A stretch of DNA of 64,000 nucleotides, taken from assembly GCA_002197995.1 (NCBI GenBank), contig NGZR01000002.1, forward strand, positions 6,386,001 through 6,450,000, in the 5' to 3' direction. Shown here one piece after another: positions 33,884-45,251 of the stretch; positions within the stretch are counted from its first letter, which is position 1, and each line of letters opens with the position of its first letter. The notes below the pieces were generated by a model. That model had not been told where the DNA came from. It did not search any database and saw nothing but the letters and a program-made list of their open reading frames with translations. Source of the DNA: Gaeumannomyces sp. JS-464 (Eukaryota > Ascomycota > Sordariomycetes > Magnaporthales > Magnaporthaceae). Both the position numbers and the translations under genes were made by a program.

Positions 33884-36800
33884 TTAGAAGTTGTATCTGG
33901 TGCCCTGGCGGCTCAGGGGCTTCTTCTTGTCCGAGGCGGCAGCGGCATCGGCCGCCTCCTTTTTGCGGCTCGGCTTCTTGACCCGGGGCGGCGGCGGATG
34001 CGCACTGTGGAGGTGGCCTAGCTCGTTGATGGCCGTCAGGTTCTCCCACTCGAGACAGCGGTACTGGGGCGGCTCCGGCGTCTGTACGGCCCGGGTGCGC
34101 GTGCTCATGCGCTTGCTGCTGGCGCTGCCAGATGGCGCGCTCTTCTTCTCCACCGTGTCCTCACGCGGCTGCTCGCTCGCCTCGAGATACGCCTTGCGGT
34201 TCCGCATGTGCGTCTCGATCTTATCCCTGAACTGCACCAGCTCCTTCCTGAGTCTCAGCTCGTTGAATCCCCGAGGATCGAGCCACTCTATTAGCTTGAC
34301 GAGATCCTCGGGCTCCGAGATGAAGCCCCACTGTCTTGCGTTGAAAAGGCTGGTGGGCGCCTCCTCCTTCTCCTTGCGCTCTGGGACCGTCAGTCCGAAT
34401 TTGGCCTTGTACTCGGCCTGCAGGTCTGCCGGCATGTCGATGTAGCCTTCGCGCTCCAATTCGTCTGGCCCCTGGACCCATATGCATCCGTTTGCATACC
34501 CGGCCGAGGCCGTCGAGCTGTCCGGGAGGCCGCCGTAGGGCATGCCGTTGCGCTCAAACCAGTAATACCGATTCCAGAACCGGTCCTTGCCCAGGACGCG
34601 TGTTCTAGGACAGTCGGCCTCGCGCAAGTCGTTATCTATCACAGCGATCTCTGCCTCGCACTTCCTGATCTCCTCCTCTTTCTTGTCTATCTCCTTCAGC
34701 ACCTTGAGGAACTGTTTGGACGGTTTAGGCGCCTTCGCAGCCGCCTCGGCTTCCCTCTTGCGTTCCGCCTCCAGCTCACGCTTGCGCTGTCGTTGTGCTG
34801 CTCTGTCCTGTGCTCTCCTGAGCCCCCGGCCAACGGGAGCTTCGTCCTCTGCCTCGGCCATTGCGTCGTCCTCCACCGTAGGGGTCGATCCTTCGCGGTC
34901 TGTCGATTTTGAATCCCCGCCATTCAGCTTCACTGGTTCTGGCTGTGGCGAGGGTGGCATGTTGTCTGGTAGGAGGATCTTGCGTTCCTCGTTGAGCGCC
35001 TTGAGTTCCTCAATTCTGGAGCCCGGTATGGCGTTTGTTAGTTTCGGTACGATACCTTGTACGCAGCACGGCGCACGGAGCCAAATCGAGGGCACCACTT
35101 ACGCTTGCTTCCTCTGTCGCTGGAACTCAATCTTGTTCTTCCGGTACTCGGTCATGGTTTCACTACACTCTTCCATGTAGGCGCGCACGGCCTTGGTGTC
35201 AGCTGTCAGCATGCAGATGATCTGCAGGGCCGTCACTCGAAGGTTGACGTCCATCGCGGCGTAGTGTTGCCGGATCGTCTCCCTAGTCGGCTCGACGTCG
35301 GCAGGGACGAGGCGCGACAGCAGATCCTCGCATGACGACTTGTGGCGCTCGTCCTTGGAAAGCTGGTGCAGCAGCCCAACCATGATGTGCTCCCAGCCGC
35401 CGTCCTGGAAATTGCGCTTTGCTAGTTGCTCGACCCAGTCGAACTCGGCCAGCACGTCCTCGGCCCTGTGCCGCACTGCTGCCTCCTCTTCGACCTCCTT
35501 CTCCGCAGCGGCCGCCTCATTTGCTAGCCTCTCAGCCTCGAGCTTTGCCAAGCTACTCCTTGTTGCCCGTCCGGTCGGCTGAGGCTGGGGCTCAGGCGTC
35601 GGTTCCGCACTCTGCTCTTCCTCGTCGTCCTCGCCGTCCTCGTCATCATCCAGCTCTGGTAAGGGCACCTGGGGCTTGCCGCCGTCCTTTTCTGAGCTGA
35701 CCAGGACCGAGAGCACCGCGCAGTGGATTTCGTCGTACAGCTGCGGGCGAACCTCCTCTGAGGCGACAATCAGAGATTCCACATAGGACTCGAACGTAAA
35801 AGAGTCTAGCCTGAACACCTCGCAGTAAACGTTCAACGTGTCCCAAGTTTCCAGCAGGGGTCCCACAGACTTCATGAGTATCTTCTCAGCCAGCGCAATC
35901 GGCGCTGATGAAGACGCCTCCTGGGCGCCGCCCGGCACGTCCTGGCACAGGAAGCTCAACCGCGGTCGCGTGCGGCCCTGAGGCTCGAGTTGTAGGTCCT
36001 CGATCGGGTACTTCGGCGGCGGAGGCGGCGGGGGTGGCTCTGGTACGACGTGCATGGGCGGTGGAGCCGGTGCTTGGCTACGGAACGAGACAGGAAACTG
36101 GAAAGGGTTGCCGGCCATGGGAAGGTGCTGCGCGAAGTCTGGGCTATGGCCGAGGTGGTCCACGAAACCGTTCTGCTTGCCCTTGACTAAGTGGGTCGGC
36201 GGCTGCTGTGGCTGCTGGAGGTGCTTGGCTTTGTGGCTCTTCGGTGCTGGCTTCAGCTCTGGGAGTCGCATGGGACCGGTAGCAGTGAAAGGGTTGACAC
36301 CTGCGCCGTCGATCCCGTTTGGCCTGTTGGCGCCGTGGTTGCCGTTCGTTTCGGCACCTGGTTGCAGTCCTTTCTTCTGCGCCAGGAGCTGCTTCCGCTC
36401 GAGAAGCTTGTTATCGTAACGCAGCTGGGGTGGCACCCTGGTGTCAATATGGTAGCGCGCCGCAACATCATGCTTTACTAGCCACGGGGCGCCGTTCCAG
36501 GCTTCCCTCGTCACTGTCTTCTTGATGAAGGATCGCAGCACCGATTTGGTGAATATCTTGCGGTCGCGCCAAATATGCTCGCTATCCACCTGTGCCTCCT
36601 CGCCGGCCCGGTCGTCCAGGCTCACAAGGTAAAGGGTGTATGGCTGGGTTAAAGTGCCGTCCGGGAGGACCTTGCTGCCGAACTTGGCCTTCTCGCGGAC
36701 GAGGCCTTGGTGCCGGTCGCCTTGGGAGAGCTGGACGCCGACGGACTCGCCGGGGTAGTAGTCGGCTTTGAACTCTTCAAAAACCATGTCGACCAGGTGG

Positions 36801-37501
36801 TCTATCCTAGATACGGTCTGGAACTGGACGCGGCGCAAAACAGGGCCTTTCAAGGCCTCGGGGAACGCCTGGTCGACCTCCTGGGCACCAGCGAGCTACA
36901 ATTAAACTTGGGTCAGCCCGCGTGTCCACTTGAGCCTCTGAGGTCGAGGGCGGAGGGGTTGTGCCATGCACAAACACGCCTGCATACCTCACTGCGCAGA
37001 GCATCGAAGAATGTGAGGTTGGAGTGGCCAGTGATCTGGCAAATGAAGCGTGACTACATGCAGAGCGTATGTGAGCAAGAGAGACTTATATCGAAAGAGG
37101 GGGAGGGGCCCCGGTCTGGGACAAGATGCCTGCTAGGCGCTCACCTGCTTATAAAAATCCATGCTAGACTTGGTGGTTAGACTAACATGTTACTCAGGAG
37201 GTTGGCGATCTTGGGTCCCGACATACCGGTTTAGATATTCTTCGTACGTGGAGAATATCTCTCCCGTCTGGGGGATATGCCAGACCTGTGTGTGCCGGTC
37301 AGTGCCTGCAAAAGGGGACTGACAGTCCGAGAATCAGAAAAGGGGGGTTCATGAAACCAACCTCGGCCGAGTCATCAAGATCCCGGGGCGGTTCGAGGAA
37401 CCGCACAGGTTTGCGCTTGAACAGCACCTGAACATGACAGTCAGCAAGGGGAGAGTGGATGGGTATGATGAGAGGACCAAAAGCGCAGCGGATAATACCA
37501 T
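33884..37501 (-). CDS. ITC1: ISWI chromatin-remodelling complex subunit Itc1 (WAC/DDT/WHIM)
   Basis: Seven exons: 37501-37499 (just the ATG), 37427-37362, 37285-37227, 37163-37145 (19 nt), 37053-36988, 36895-35103 and 35015-33884. They sum to 1,045 codons plus stop with no correction needed. The N-terminal WAC (Acf1-type DNA-binding) domain runs VLFKRKPVRFLEPPRDLDD, EVWHIPQTGEIFSTYEEYLN, RMDFYKQ and ICQITGHSNLTFFDALRSE. A DDT domain lies near ILMKSVGPLLETWDTLNVYC. WHIM motifs follow: LRVTALQIICMLTADTKAVR, then RTRVLGKDRFWNRYYWFERN. Acidic and basic low-complexity stretches separate them, with strongly charged coiled-coil sequence between the WHIM parts. In yeast, Itc1 partners Isw2 to slide nucleosomes and repress genes. 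Nuclear. Confidence 0.94.
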
Positions 37502-39432
37502 GGTCGTGTTGTGGGCGGGCGCTCAGGAGAAGGTGTCGGGAGCGGACCAGGTCCGAGTATCGGGTGGTGCGTGAGAGGGCCCGGCGGCGGCGTCTGGGGA
37601 GGCGATGAGCAGGGTTGTAGGCTGCAAAACGTATCGCGAGAGGTGGTGAGCCTCAAATGGGGGACTGTGGCCGAGGGTCAGACGCGCCGCGTGCCGGGAA
37701 AGCGGAGCGGCCGGGGCGGAGCAAATGAAAGGCAGTCGAATCGGGCTCGCGCAGCGGGAGCCAGTCGCGTCGGCTGGTCAGGGAGAGGCGGCTGATGGCG
37801 GTGCAGGCGGGTTCAGGTCGGCGGGCGGGTTTCAGTTGCCCTCGGCAGGCGTGACGCGAAAGATTTGAGGTTCGGGCGAGCGGGCTAAGGTTGCATGGGC
37901 ACCAGGCACGGTCGCTGCCGGGACCCGCGCAGGCTGTCGAATCGAGGGAGCTACTGTCGGGGTGGCTAAGGCCGCAGCAGCTGGTGCTGGATGTACCTGC
38001 AGGGCCTGGAGGTGGTTTGCGCGTTTGTGGTTGTGGTCGAGGCCGGGCGCGCGGCATGGTTCGTGGAGGACGCGAGGGAGGAAAAAAGAGAGGAGCCGGA
38101 GTCGAGGAGCAGGAGGAGGAGAAGAAAAAAAAATACTCCAGGCGGAGGGTCAACACGGGAAGGGGGTTTGGGCCGCTTGTGAGGTGGGCAAGGTGCAGGG
38201 AGGGATGTGGTACCAGCAGGCAAGCTCGACGACGAGGCCGTCCGTCCCAATTCGCATCGCGCATCCAATCGTGGGCCTTCCAGGACGGGACCAGAGACTC
38301 AGCAAAACAACACACCCCGGGGCCCTCGACTCTCGACCGCCAATCCAATTGCCCCTAGCACGCGCTTTCGCCCACATTCTTATACTCGTTTTGATCCCCA
38401 CGGCCGTGCCGTCACGCCGAGTACACGTATGTGCCGCTGCCGCCGCTGCTCGTGACTCTGCAGCCCAGTCTGCACATTCGACCATGCCCTTCCAAGGGGT
38501 AGCCCACTAGCACTACAAGCGCCGATCGCCCCTCCGCCGCCAGCACCGCCGTCCCGCCCCGGACACTTCCTGGCCAACTCCCTCGCCGGCACGGCCGCAC
38601 CGCGACGTTCAATTGCATAAATAGAGACGATGTAACCCCTGCTGAGGCTCTCCTGTCCAGACGGCCGCCACGGGAGCCTCGAGAGCTCAATATCAAAGCC
38701 CTCCCAGCTGGGTAATCCATGCGGCCGATCCGCGGTTGAGGCTGAAAATCCCGGGCCCTCAAACCACATGGCAGCAGCGATGCAATCAATGGCAGTGCAT
38801 GGGGGCGCTTTCGCCCATTTCACCCGGCTGGTGGGCGCCGAATCGAATCACTGTCACATACCCTCAAGCTGGGGCTGGAGGCTGGTGCTGTTGGTAGGCG
38901 GTGCCCTTTGAAATGCCCTGTGAAACTTCCTCCCTGGCTATGCTCATTGGAAAAGGTTTCGACTCGGGGGCCCTGGGGCCCCAGAGCAACCAGGTATCTT
39001 TTTCCTATTTCGGCCTTGCAAGCCAGGGTCCTGGTGCCTTATGGTCCAATCATCTCGGAAATGTGGGTCGATCAAGGTTCGGTGGTCGGACCGTCAGCTA
39101 CGACACGCCACCAGAACTGGCTGGCCAGCAGTGCTGACTCATTCTATCCAATCATATGTGCCCTTCAATAGACTCAGGAGCCACACCTGCCTCCTCCGGA
39201 AGCAGGCCGGTGCCTCCACCACTGCCTGGACAGAGTGACAGGTACTTGACCACCTCGCTGAGCACACTCACAGTATCTGCACCAACACCATACGGATAGT
39301 GAAACGAGCAAGGATAGTATCGCGTTGCAGTCAAGCTGGTTTATTCCACGAAACCCCCACAGGCATTACGAGGTAAAGTAAACGACGCTGAACCCAACCC
39401 AGCTGCCCAAAACACCCACAGCCGAGTACGAA
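37502..39432. other. ITC1 upstream region and ALG8 downstream region
   Basis: Both flanking genes are on the minus strand, so this holds the ITC1 promoter and leader and the ALG8 3' end. The ITC1-proximal 900 bases are very G-rich on the plus strand (C-rich on the coding strand). No conserved reading frame on either strand. Confidence 0.6.
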
Positions 39433-41202
39433 CTAGTGAACATCAGAGGCAAGAACTCGTAACCTCTTGCCAAACACCATCTGGTGTAGAAGTGAGCAGT
39501 AGAGTATCAGCGGTATGCTGACCGCAATGTAAAGTGTGCTGAACCGGTCGAACAGGAAGAACCTGGGCCTGCTCGATGCGGGAGCTAGGCGGTCAAAGGC
39601 CACCAGAAACAGGATCAACCAGAAGACCGTGTATACCGTCTTGATAGGGAACTCGGCCGGGGTGAACAGCAGCGGGAATAGGGACACGTGGCCCGATACG
39701 GCCAGGGGCCGGAAAGCGCCTAGGTACCGCCGGTTTTTGAGCGCGATCAGGCTGAATGGTATTATCACCAGCAGGATGGCCTTCTCGTGAACGTGCCAGC
39801 CGAAGAGGAACGAGGCATAGCCACACAGCGTCACCGCCCCGATAAAGTTCTCCCAAGTCGGCTGTGCAAACAGCTTGACGAGTGGGACCGTCTGGCAAAT
39901 CAGCGTGAGAATAAAGCACGCGCGCGGGCTTATGTAGGGAAGCACCGCGAAGGACGTGTCGCCGACCAGTCCGCGAGTGACACTGGTGAGCGCTTCTGCA
40001 TTCACAGGAAGCCCGAGCTTGGGCGCAGCTTTTGCAGCATGCCAGTTAGTACAACCAACTCGATAACCCTTTCGGCTGAGCCAATGATCGAATGTGGGGT
40101 ACTTGATTCTAGTGTCTAATACCAGAGTGACGAGTGACTTACCAATGATCAGCATCCTGTCTATGAAGGAGTACATGGCCCAGACATTAGGCGCCCAGTA
40201 TGCATGGCAAAGGCCTCGTGCGAAAGGAAAGAGCCGGCTAAGGATCTGGGGTATTTGGTTCTTTGCTGCAAAGGGACCAAAAGCGGCGGCGACAATGGCC
40301 CCGATCCCGCCTCCAAGTTTGATGCAATTCAACCACTGAATCCGGAACACAGATTGCGGAGAGAGGCAGTACGCTCGCAGTAGGAAGACGAAATAGGCCG
40401 GCGCAAGGTAGGCGTATATGTGCTTCAGGCACAACAGAGCAGCGAAGACCAGCCCGCTCGCCAGCAAGCCTGAGCGGCGGCGTGCCAAGACCAGGGATGC
40501 GACCAGGATGCCGTATAGAAAGCCGTTATACTGGAAGTGGATGTGATCTATAATCAGGAGGCCCGGCGACAGCAGAATCGAGATGGCAGCGGTCTGGGCG
40601 GCGCGTTTGGGCACCCCGGAGGTCGAGTCGACGAACCTGCGTTGGGGTTGGGCTCGAGGTTAGCCAGTCAGTCAAGCCAAGGACCTCGGGCGCACCGTGG
40701 TCGAGCGAAGACAGGGAGCATACATCTGCAACGCGTATACGAGGAGCAGCTCAGTGACGATGACGGTGAAGCGCTGGAAGTAGATCGTCTGCCAGGTGTC
40801 ATATCCCAGGTTGAAGACACGCAACATGGCAGGGTCTACTAGCTTGGCGACCTGCGACAAGGTCCATTCGAAGTAGGCGAAGAAAGGAGGGTAGTCGAGA
40901 GTCCATTCCGACGTCTTGTCGTAGTACCAATCCCATATGGGCAGACTGTGGGTGATGGCGAGCCAGTTGCGGTGGACTTCGAAGTCGGTGGACTTGCTGT
41001 AGCCGGCAAACGACGGTTGGTCCCCTGGTTAGCAGCCATCACTTCATGTCGAGTATGGCCCATGTACGGCGGAATGCATGCAACAGCGGCCAGCGCAGTG
41101 GGCTTGTCGAGAGCGAACTCACTATGCCGGGAACAGGAGAATCTTCAGGGCCGCCGCGACGACGGCGACCTGAGAAATCGAGGGATGGATTTCGGTCGCC
41201 AT
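39433..41202 (-). CDS. ALG8: ALG8 dolichyl-P-Glc:Glc1Man9GlcNAc2-PP-dolichol alpha-1,3-glucosyltransferase
   Basis: Four exons (41202-41123, 40996-40724, 40636-40143, 40028-39433) give an intact 480-residue polytopic membrane protein. Diagnostic features are the first luminal loop with the joined motif [20 protein letters not shown], then [29 protein letters not shown] (the ALG8 rather than ALG6 form), [20 protein letters not shown] and [15 protein letters not shown]. The enzyme adds the second glucose to the lipid-linked N-glycan precursor in the ER lumen, using dolichyl-phosphate glucose. Introns carry ACTAAC or CTAAC branch sites. The third intron is a multiple of three with no in-frame stop. 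The gene starts 865 bp from the divergent L-type lectin gene. Confidence 0.96.
40029..40142 (-). other. 114-nt ALG8 intron that keeps frame if retained
   Basis: The donor GTAAGT, the ACTAAC branch site and a terminal AAAAG acceptor mark a normal intron within the block that should read [15 protein letters not shown]. Its length is 38 codons and it has no stop in frame, so an unspliced message would encode an ALG8 with a 38-residue insertion. Confidence 0.85.
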
Positions 41203-42067
41203 TGTTGCGGCTGTCCAAGGCCACGCCAGAAAACACTCACTCCCTCGATCCCGGTCGGGGCGGCTCGCAGTTTCTGGTCAGGTTGAGGTCCTTCGGGGGG
41301 TTCCAGCTGGCCTGTGGGCTGTGCGCTTCAGCGTCACGTCATGCGATCGGTATTGGAGCCTCGTCCATTGTGTGCCTCGAGCTGGCGAGCTGGCCGAAGC
41401 ACGGCTTGAGGTCTGTGGTGGTGTTTGTGGGGCCGCAGCTCAGGCGCGGCTGTTCCCCACACGCCCATGCGCGTGCGTGCCATGGAAGCAGAGCCTTCCA
41501 TTTGACCCCTGTCTCGCTCTTCACCCAGCGGGGCGGTTTGACCCGACTGCCCGATTCCAGAGCATCCATGTCGCAGCTCCAAATAGCCCGCCACTCAGTG
41601 CCTTGCAGGATCTGACGCGTGAGCGAGAGGAGGTGGGTGAGGGTGGGTGGTAAGGGTCCATTCTCTGCTTCGCTGTCAACATGGCTATCGAAACTGTGTC
41701 CTTTGACGACCACCTGTCGGCATCGTGCTGCCACCCAAGGAAGACAACGATAGAGGGGTAGGGAAAAGCTGGTCTGAAACCCAAAATATTTTAACCTTTA
41801 TTGACATTGTTCGTCTCGACATATATTTTCGGGCTTCATTCTGTCCAATTGGCCTTTTCTCGGCTCTGCATTCTCGTAGCACAGCGCAGTGCTGAGCCAT
41901 TGGATATCCCTCTTCGTTCTCCCTTTTGTCTTTTGCGTCGAGTTAAAAGAGGACTCCGGAATCCGATTCTTTTACTCCTGCCCTTTCTGTCCTACTTGTC
42001 GCTTCTTCTCTGGGGCTTCCCCCATCTTCTCCTTGGTTTCTTGTGATACCCATTTTGTCCTGCGAAA
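41203..42067. promoter_or_regulatory. Bidirectional promoter between ALG8 and L-type lectin
   Basis: This 865 bp interval separates the start codons of two head-to-head secretory-pathway genes. The last ~150 bases before the lectin start are strongly C/T-rich (TTCT, CTTCTC clusters), a common fungal leader feature. No coding sequence fits here. I cannot identify a specific UPR element by eye. Confidence 0.5.
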
Positions 42068-43489
42068 ATGCGACCCCGGTCGTCACTCGCCCTGGCTGCG
42101 ATCGCAAGCGTCGCTCAGGCCCAATACCTTCTCAACGAGCTGAGCTTTGGCTTTGGCACCAAGTGAGTCGAATCTGGCTCAAATGCGCGCGCATTCACTG
42201 GGTGGGACTTGTTCGGTTCGCTAATCGCGCACCCTTACATCCAGAATCTCGGAAAATGGCAAGATGATACCGCACTACTCGCTCCAAGGCCAGCCTTACC
42301 TCCCCGAAGTTTTGTCGAACAAGGTGGTTTTGACGCCTCCGGCGCCGGGCAACCAGCGCGGAGCGGTCTGGGCCGACAACCCACTGGAGCACGACGAGTG
42401 GACGGCCGACGTCAGCTTCAGGGTCAACGGGCCTGAGCGCGGGAGCGGCAACATGAACATATGGCTTGTGCGCGACGGCTCCCACGAAGTCCGGTCCGGC
42501 GGCATCTACACCGTCGGGCACTTTCAGGGTCTCGTGCTCGCCGTCGACCAGTACAGCGGCTCCGGTGGCATGATCAGGGGCTTCCTCAACGACGGTACCA
42601 CCGACTTCAAGGCGAGCCATGTCGACGGCCTCTCCTTCGGCCATTGCAACTACGCGTACCGCAATCTCGGCCGCCCCTCTGAGATCAAGATCAGCCAGAC
42701 CCACGCGCTCTTCAAGGTCGAAGTCGACGGCAGCCTCTGCTTCCAGAGCGACCAGATCGAGATCCCCCGCGGCTACCGCTTCGGCGTCACGGCCGCCTCA
42801 GCCGACAACCCAGACTCTGTCGAGCTGTTTAAGCTCGTTGTCCTCTCTGAAAAGCACGACACTGGCCACAAGCAGCAAGAGCATCATGATCAGCACCACG
42901 ATGAACACTACGATCAAAAGAGCCAACACCACGAAGACGGCGACCACGCACCGCCATCAAAGTTCACGCGCGGTCATGGCCACCATGATGCCATCCATGA
43001 CGACGAGACCTACACGTACGAAGCCGACATACCGGATCAGGATGCGGGCAAGTATACCAGCTCCAAAGCGCAGTTTGAGGACCTGCACAACAGGCTGCAG
43101 AGCGTAAACCATCACCTGTCCACCATCTTCCGCCAGATCTCGCACCAGAGCACCATGGACGAGCGGCGACACGAAGAGATCTCGACCATGATCCACAGCG
43201 TGAAGGTTGCTCTAGACAAGTTGTCGGACCTCGACACTCGCCTACAGAACGTGGAGCGAGAGATGCCACCGTCCGGTCCGATATCACTCACAAAGTCCAG
43301 TCCACCGAGAACAACATCAAGAGCATTGTTGGCGACACGCACTCCTACCTCGCCAAGAAGGTCGAGCAGCACGCCGCCCCAGGCCATGGTCGCCTCATCT
43401 TTGTCATTGTTGGCAGCCAGGTCATACTCATTGGCGCGTATATTGTATACAAGCGACGAAAGTCGTCCATGCCCAAGAAGTACCTATAG
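42068..43489 (+). CDS. ER-Golgi L-type lectin cargo receptor (Emp46/47, ERGIC-53-like)
   Basis: Exons 42068-42162 and 42245-43489 give 446 residues with one missing base near 43253-43266. A signal peptide (to about residue 19) precedes the L-type lectin domain, opening NELSFGFGTKISENGKMIPH. Family blocks include VWADNPLEHDEWTADVSFRV, NMNIWLVRDG, VLAVDQYSGSGGMIRGFLND and FGHCNYAYRNLGRPSEIKI. A His/Asp/Glu-rich linker (about residues 250-290) is followed by a coiled-coil stalk (QFEDLHNRLQSVNHHLSTIF). In the corrected frame a single membrane helix (RLIFVIVGSQVILIGAYIVY) and a cytosolic tail ending KKYL, a dilysine ER-retrieval signal, come last. Such type I receptors bind high-mannose glycoproteins and load them into COPII vesicles. 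The frame break just before the membrane helix, if real, would remove the anchor. Confidence 0.9.
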
Positions 43490-45251
43490 TCGCATTTATT
43501 GTTGTCTAAAAATCTATATGCTCTGTTGTTTGGGTTACTAGAAGCTCGGGGGAATAAAATTTTGCTTGCTTTTCTTGCGTCTATCTGAATATGAGTCTAA
43601 GAACATTTGTCAATAGGGAGTACGAGAGTGCACTGCGAACCTACCTAACACCACGTATGAGATAAAGCAAATTGAATCGTAAAATAGAAATATCTCGGAA
43701 GGTGGGTATCCAGGTGGCGTGCAGACACGCAAAGCGAGGATCGGTGGTGCGCACGCTCATCTCCAAAGCGTACCATCGAGACGCCGAAACCGAGCCTGAG
43801 CTTCGGATGGAGAACTGCTTGGGTGGACGATCAACAGCTAGGAACCGGCGAATCACCAAACGCATCGAGTTATCCACACCCCGTCTCGGGCATCCAGAGC
43901 CTACCTAGGTAGGTACCTAGATATCTCGAGAGGATATATATTGGCAGTGGTTCGCCAGGATATACGACAGTAAGCGATGCTGTTGGCCCGATATTGTTCC
44001 AAAGCCAGGAAACACCAAAGGAGTAACCGATATCGGTACTCTAAGGCCACTCACTCCAGTCGTCTCTGTGAGATGTCTCGAGCATCGATCCCAGGACGGT
44101 GAGGCTGAGTCTTGGCGTAGCGTGGTACGGTGCCTACGACTATGGCCGAGAAGAAACCGCGGACTAGGAATCAAATGATGAATCTGGACACCTCCCGTCC
44201 TGATAATGCCAGCTCGTTCTGTCTTGATCCATCTTTGTGGTGTTACTTTTCATTGTCAAATTATTACGTGAACCTACTAGTCAACCGAAACCCTTCGAGG
44301 AGGCCCGCCATCCGAAAAGCTGTCAGAGGGAGAGAGTGAAGAGAAGACGGCGCACAGAACTGCAATGGTATGCAATGTGCTCAAGGAAGTATTGAATGGA
44401 ATTTAGCCTAGGCTGGATAGAGGAGGTATACTGGGAGAGGCAGCCTAGATGCTGTTGATTGGTCAAGACGGCTTCCAAGTGCCTGCCTATCAGATAGGTG
44501 GGTAGGTAGGTGCCGCTATAGATCGAGGGTCAGGTAGGCTGCGGACGGGGGCGACGAGGCGAGTTGCTACATTGCCCCGGAATTTTTAGCCCCTTCATCC
44601 CGTCCCTGCTCTCAGAGGAGACGGCTTTTGCTGTTACTCAGAGTGACAGAGCCGAAGGTTCCCACTTGGAGCATTTCTTCCTCAACTTGGGAGGGCCCTC
44701 CTATGTCCATCTGAATTTGGTTTGTCTGCCTACGCTGCGTCGAGCGCACCTTCCTGCCATCCATCAGCCACCCTTCAAAATCTCTCACCTCGCCCTCACT
44801 TCGCACAGGAAGGAGCAGCACCACAACTTCCTTGGATATTCGTATTGCGTGCCGATTTTTCCCAGCCTATCCCCTTCTTGGTCCTTGGTTATCCTCCTCA
44901 AAAGAAACAGCGCCCTGCCGTCTCGGGCACCCCTGCGTGAGGTTGTCTGACCTGCTGTACTTTTCTCTCCCGCCTTCTTTCTGCCCTTTCTCGCACAATT
45001 TTCCCTCGTCATAGTCACCGTGTTCCCGCTCGACTTTTTCACGCCAGACCTTCCTCCAGCTCTTTGAGCGCCGGCCCGGTCGTCCACTTCTTCTTTCTTT
45101 GACGAGAGCGTATCGGCCGAAAGGCGTCATCTTTCCCTTCCGCGGCTCGATCTGCGATCACAACTTCTTCCTGCTGAAGTGTTCTTGCGTCGGCAATTCC
45201 AGAACGAGGCTGTCTAGAGACTCACTGCTGGCGCCTCGTAACCCGCCCACC
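43490..45251. other. Intergenic region upstream of the Mei2-like gene
   Basis: Contains the lectin 3' end and the promoter and leader of the Mei2-like gene. A palindromic CCTACCTAGGTAGGTACCTAG lies at 43900-43920 and related TAGGTAGG repeats near 44500-44512. From about 44850 to 45090 the plus strand is pyrimidine-rich, consistent with a long 5' leader. No conserved gene seen. Confidence 0.6.
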
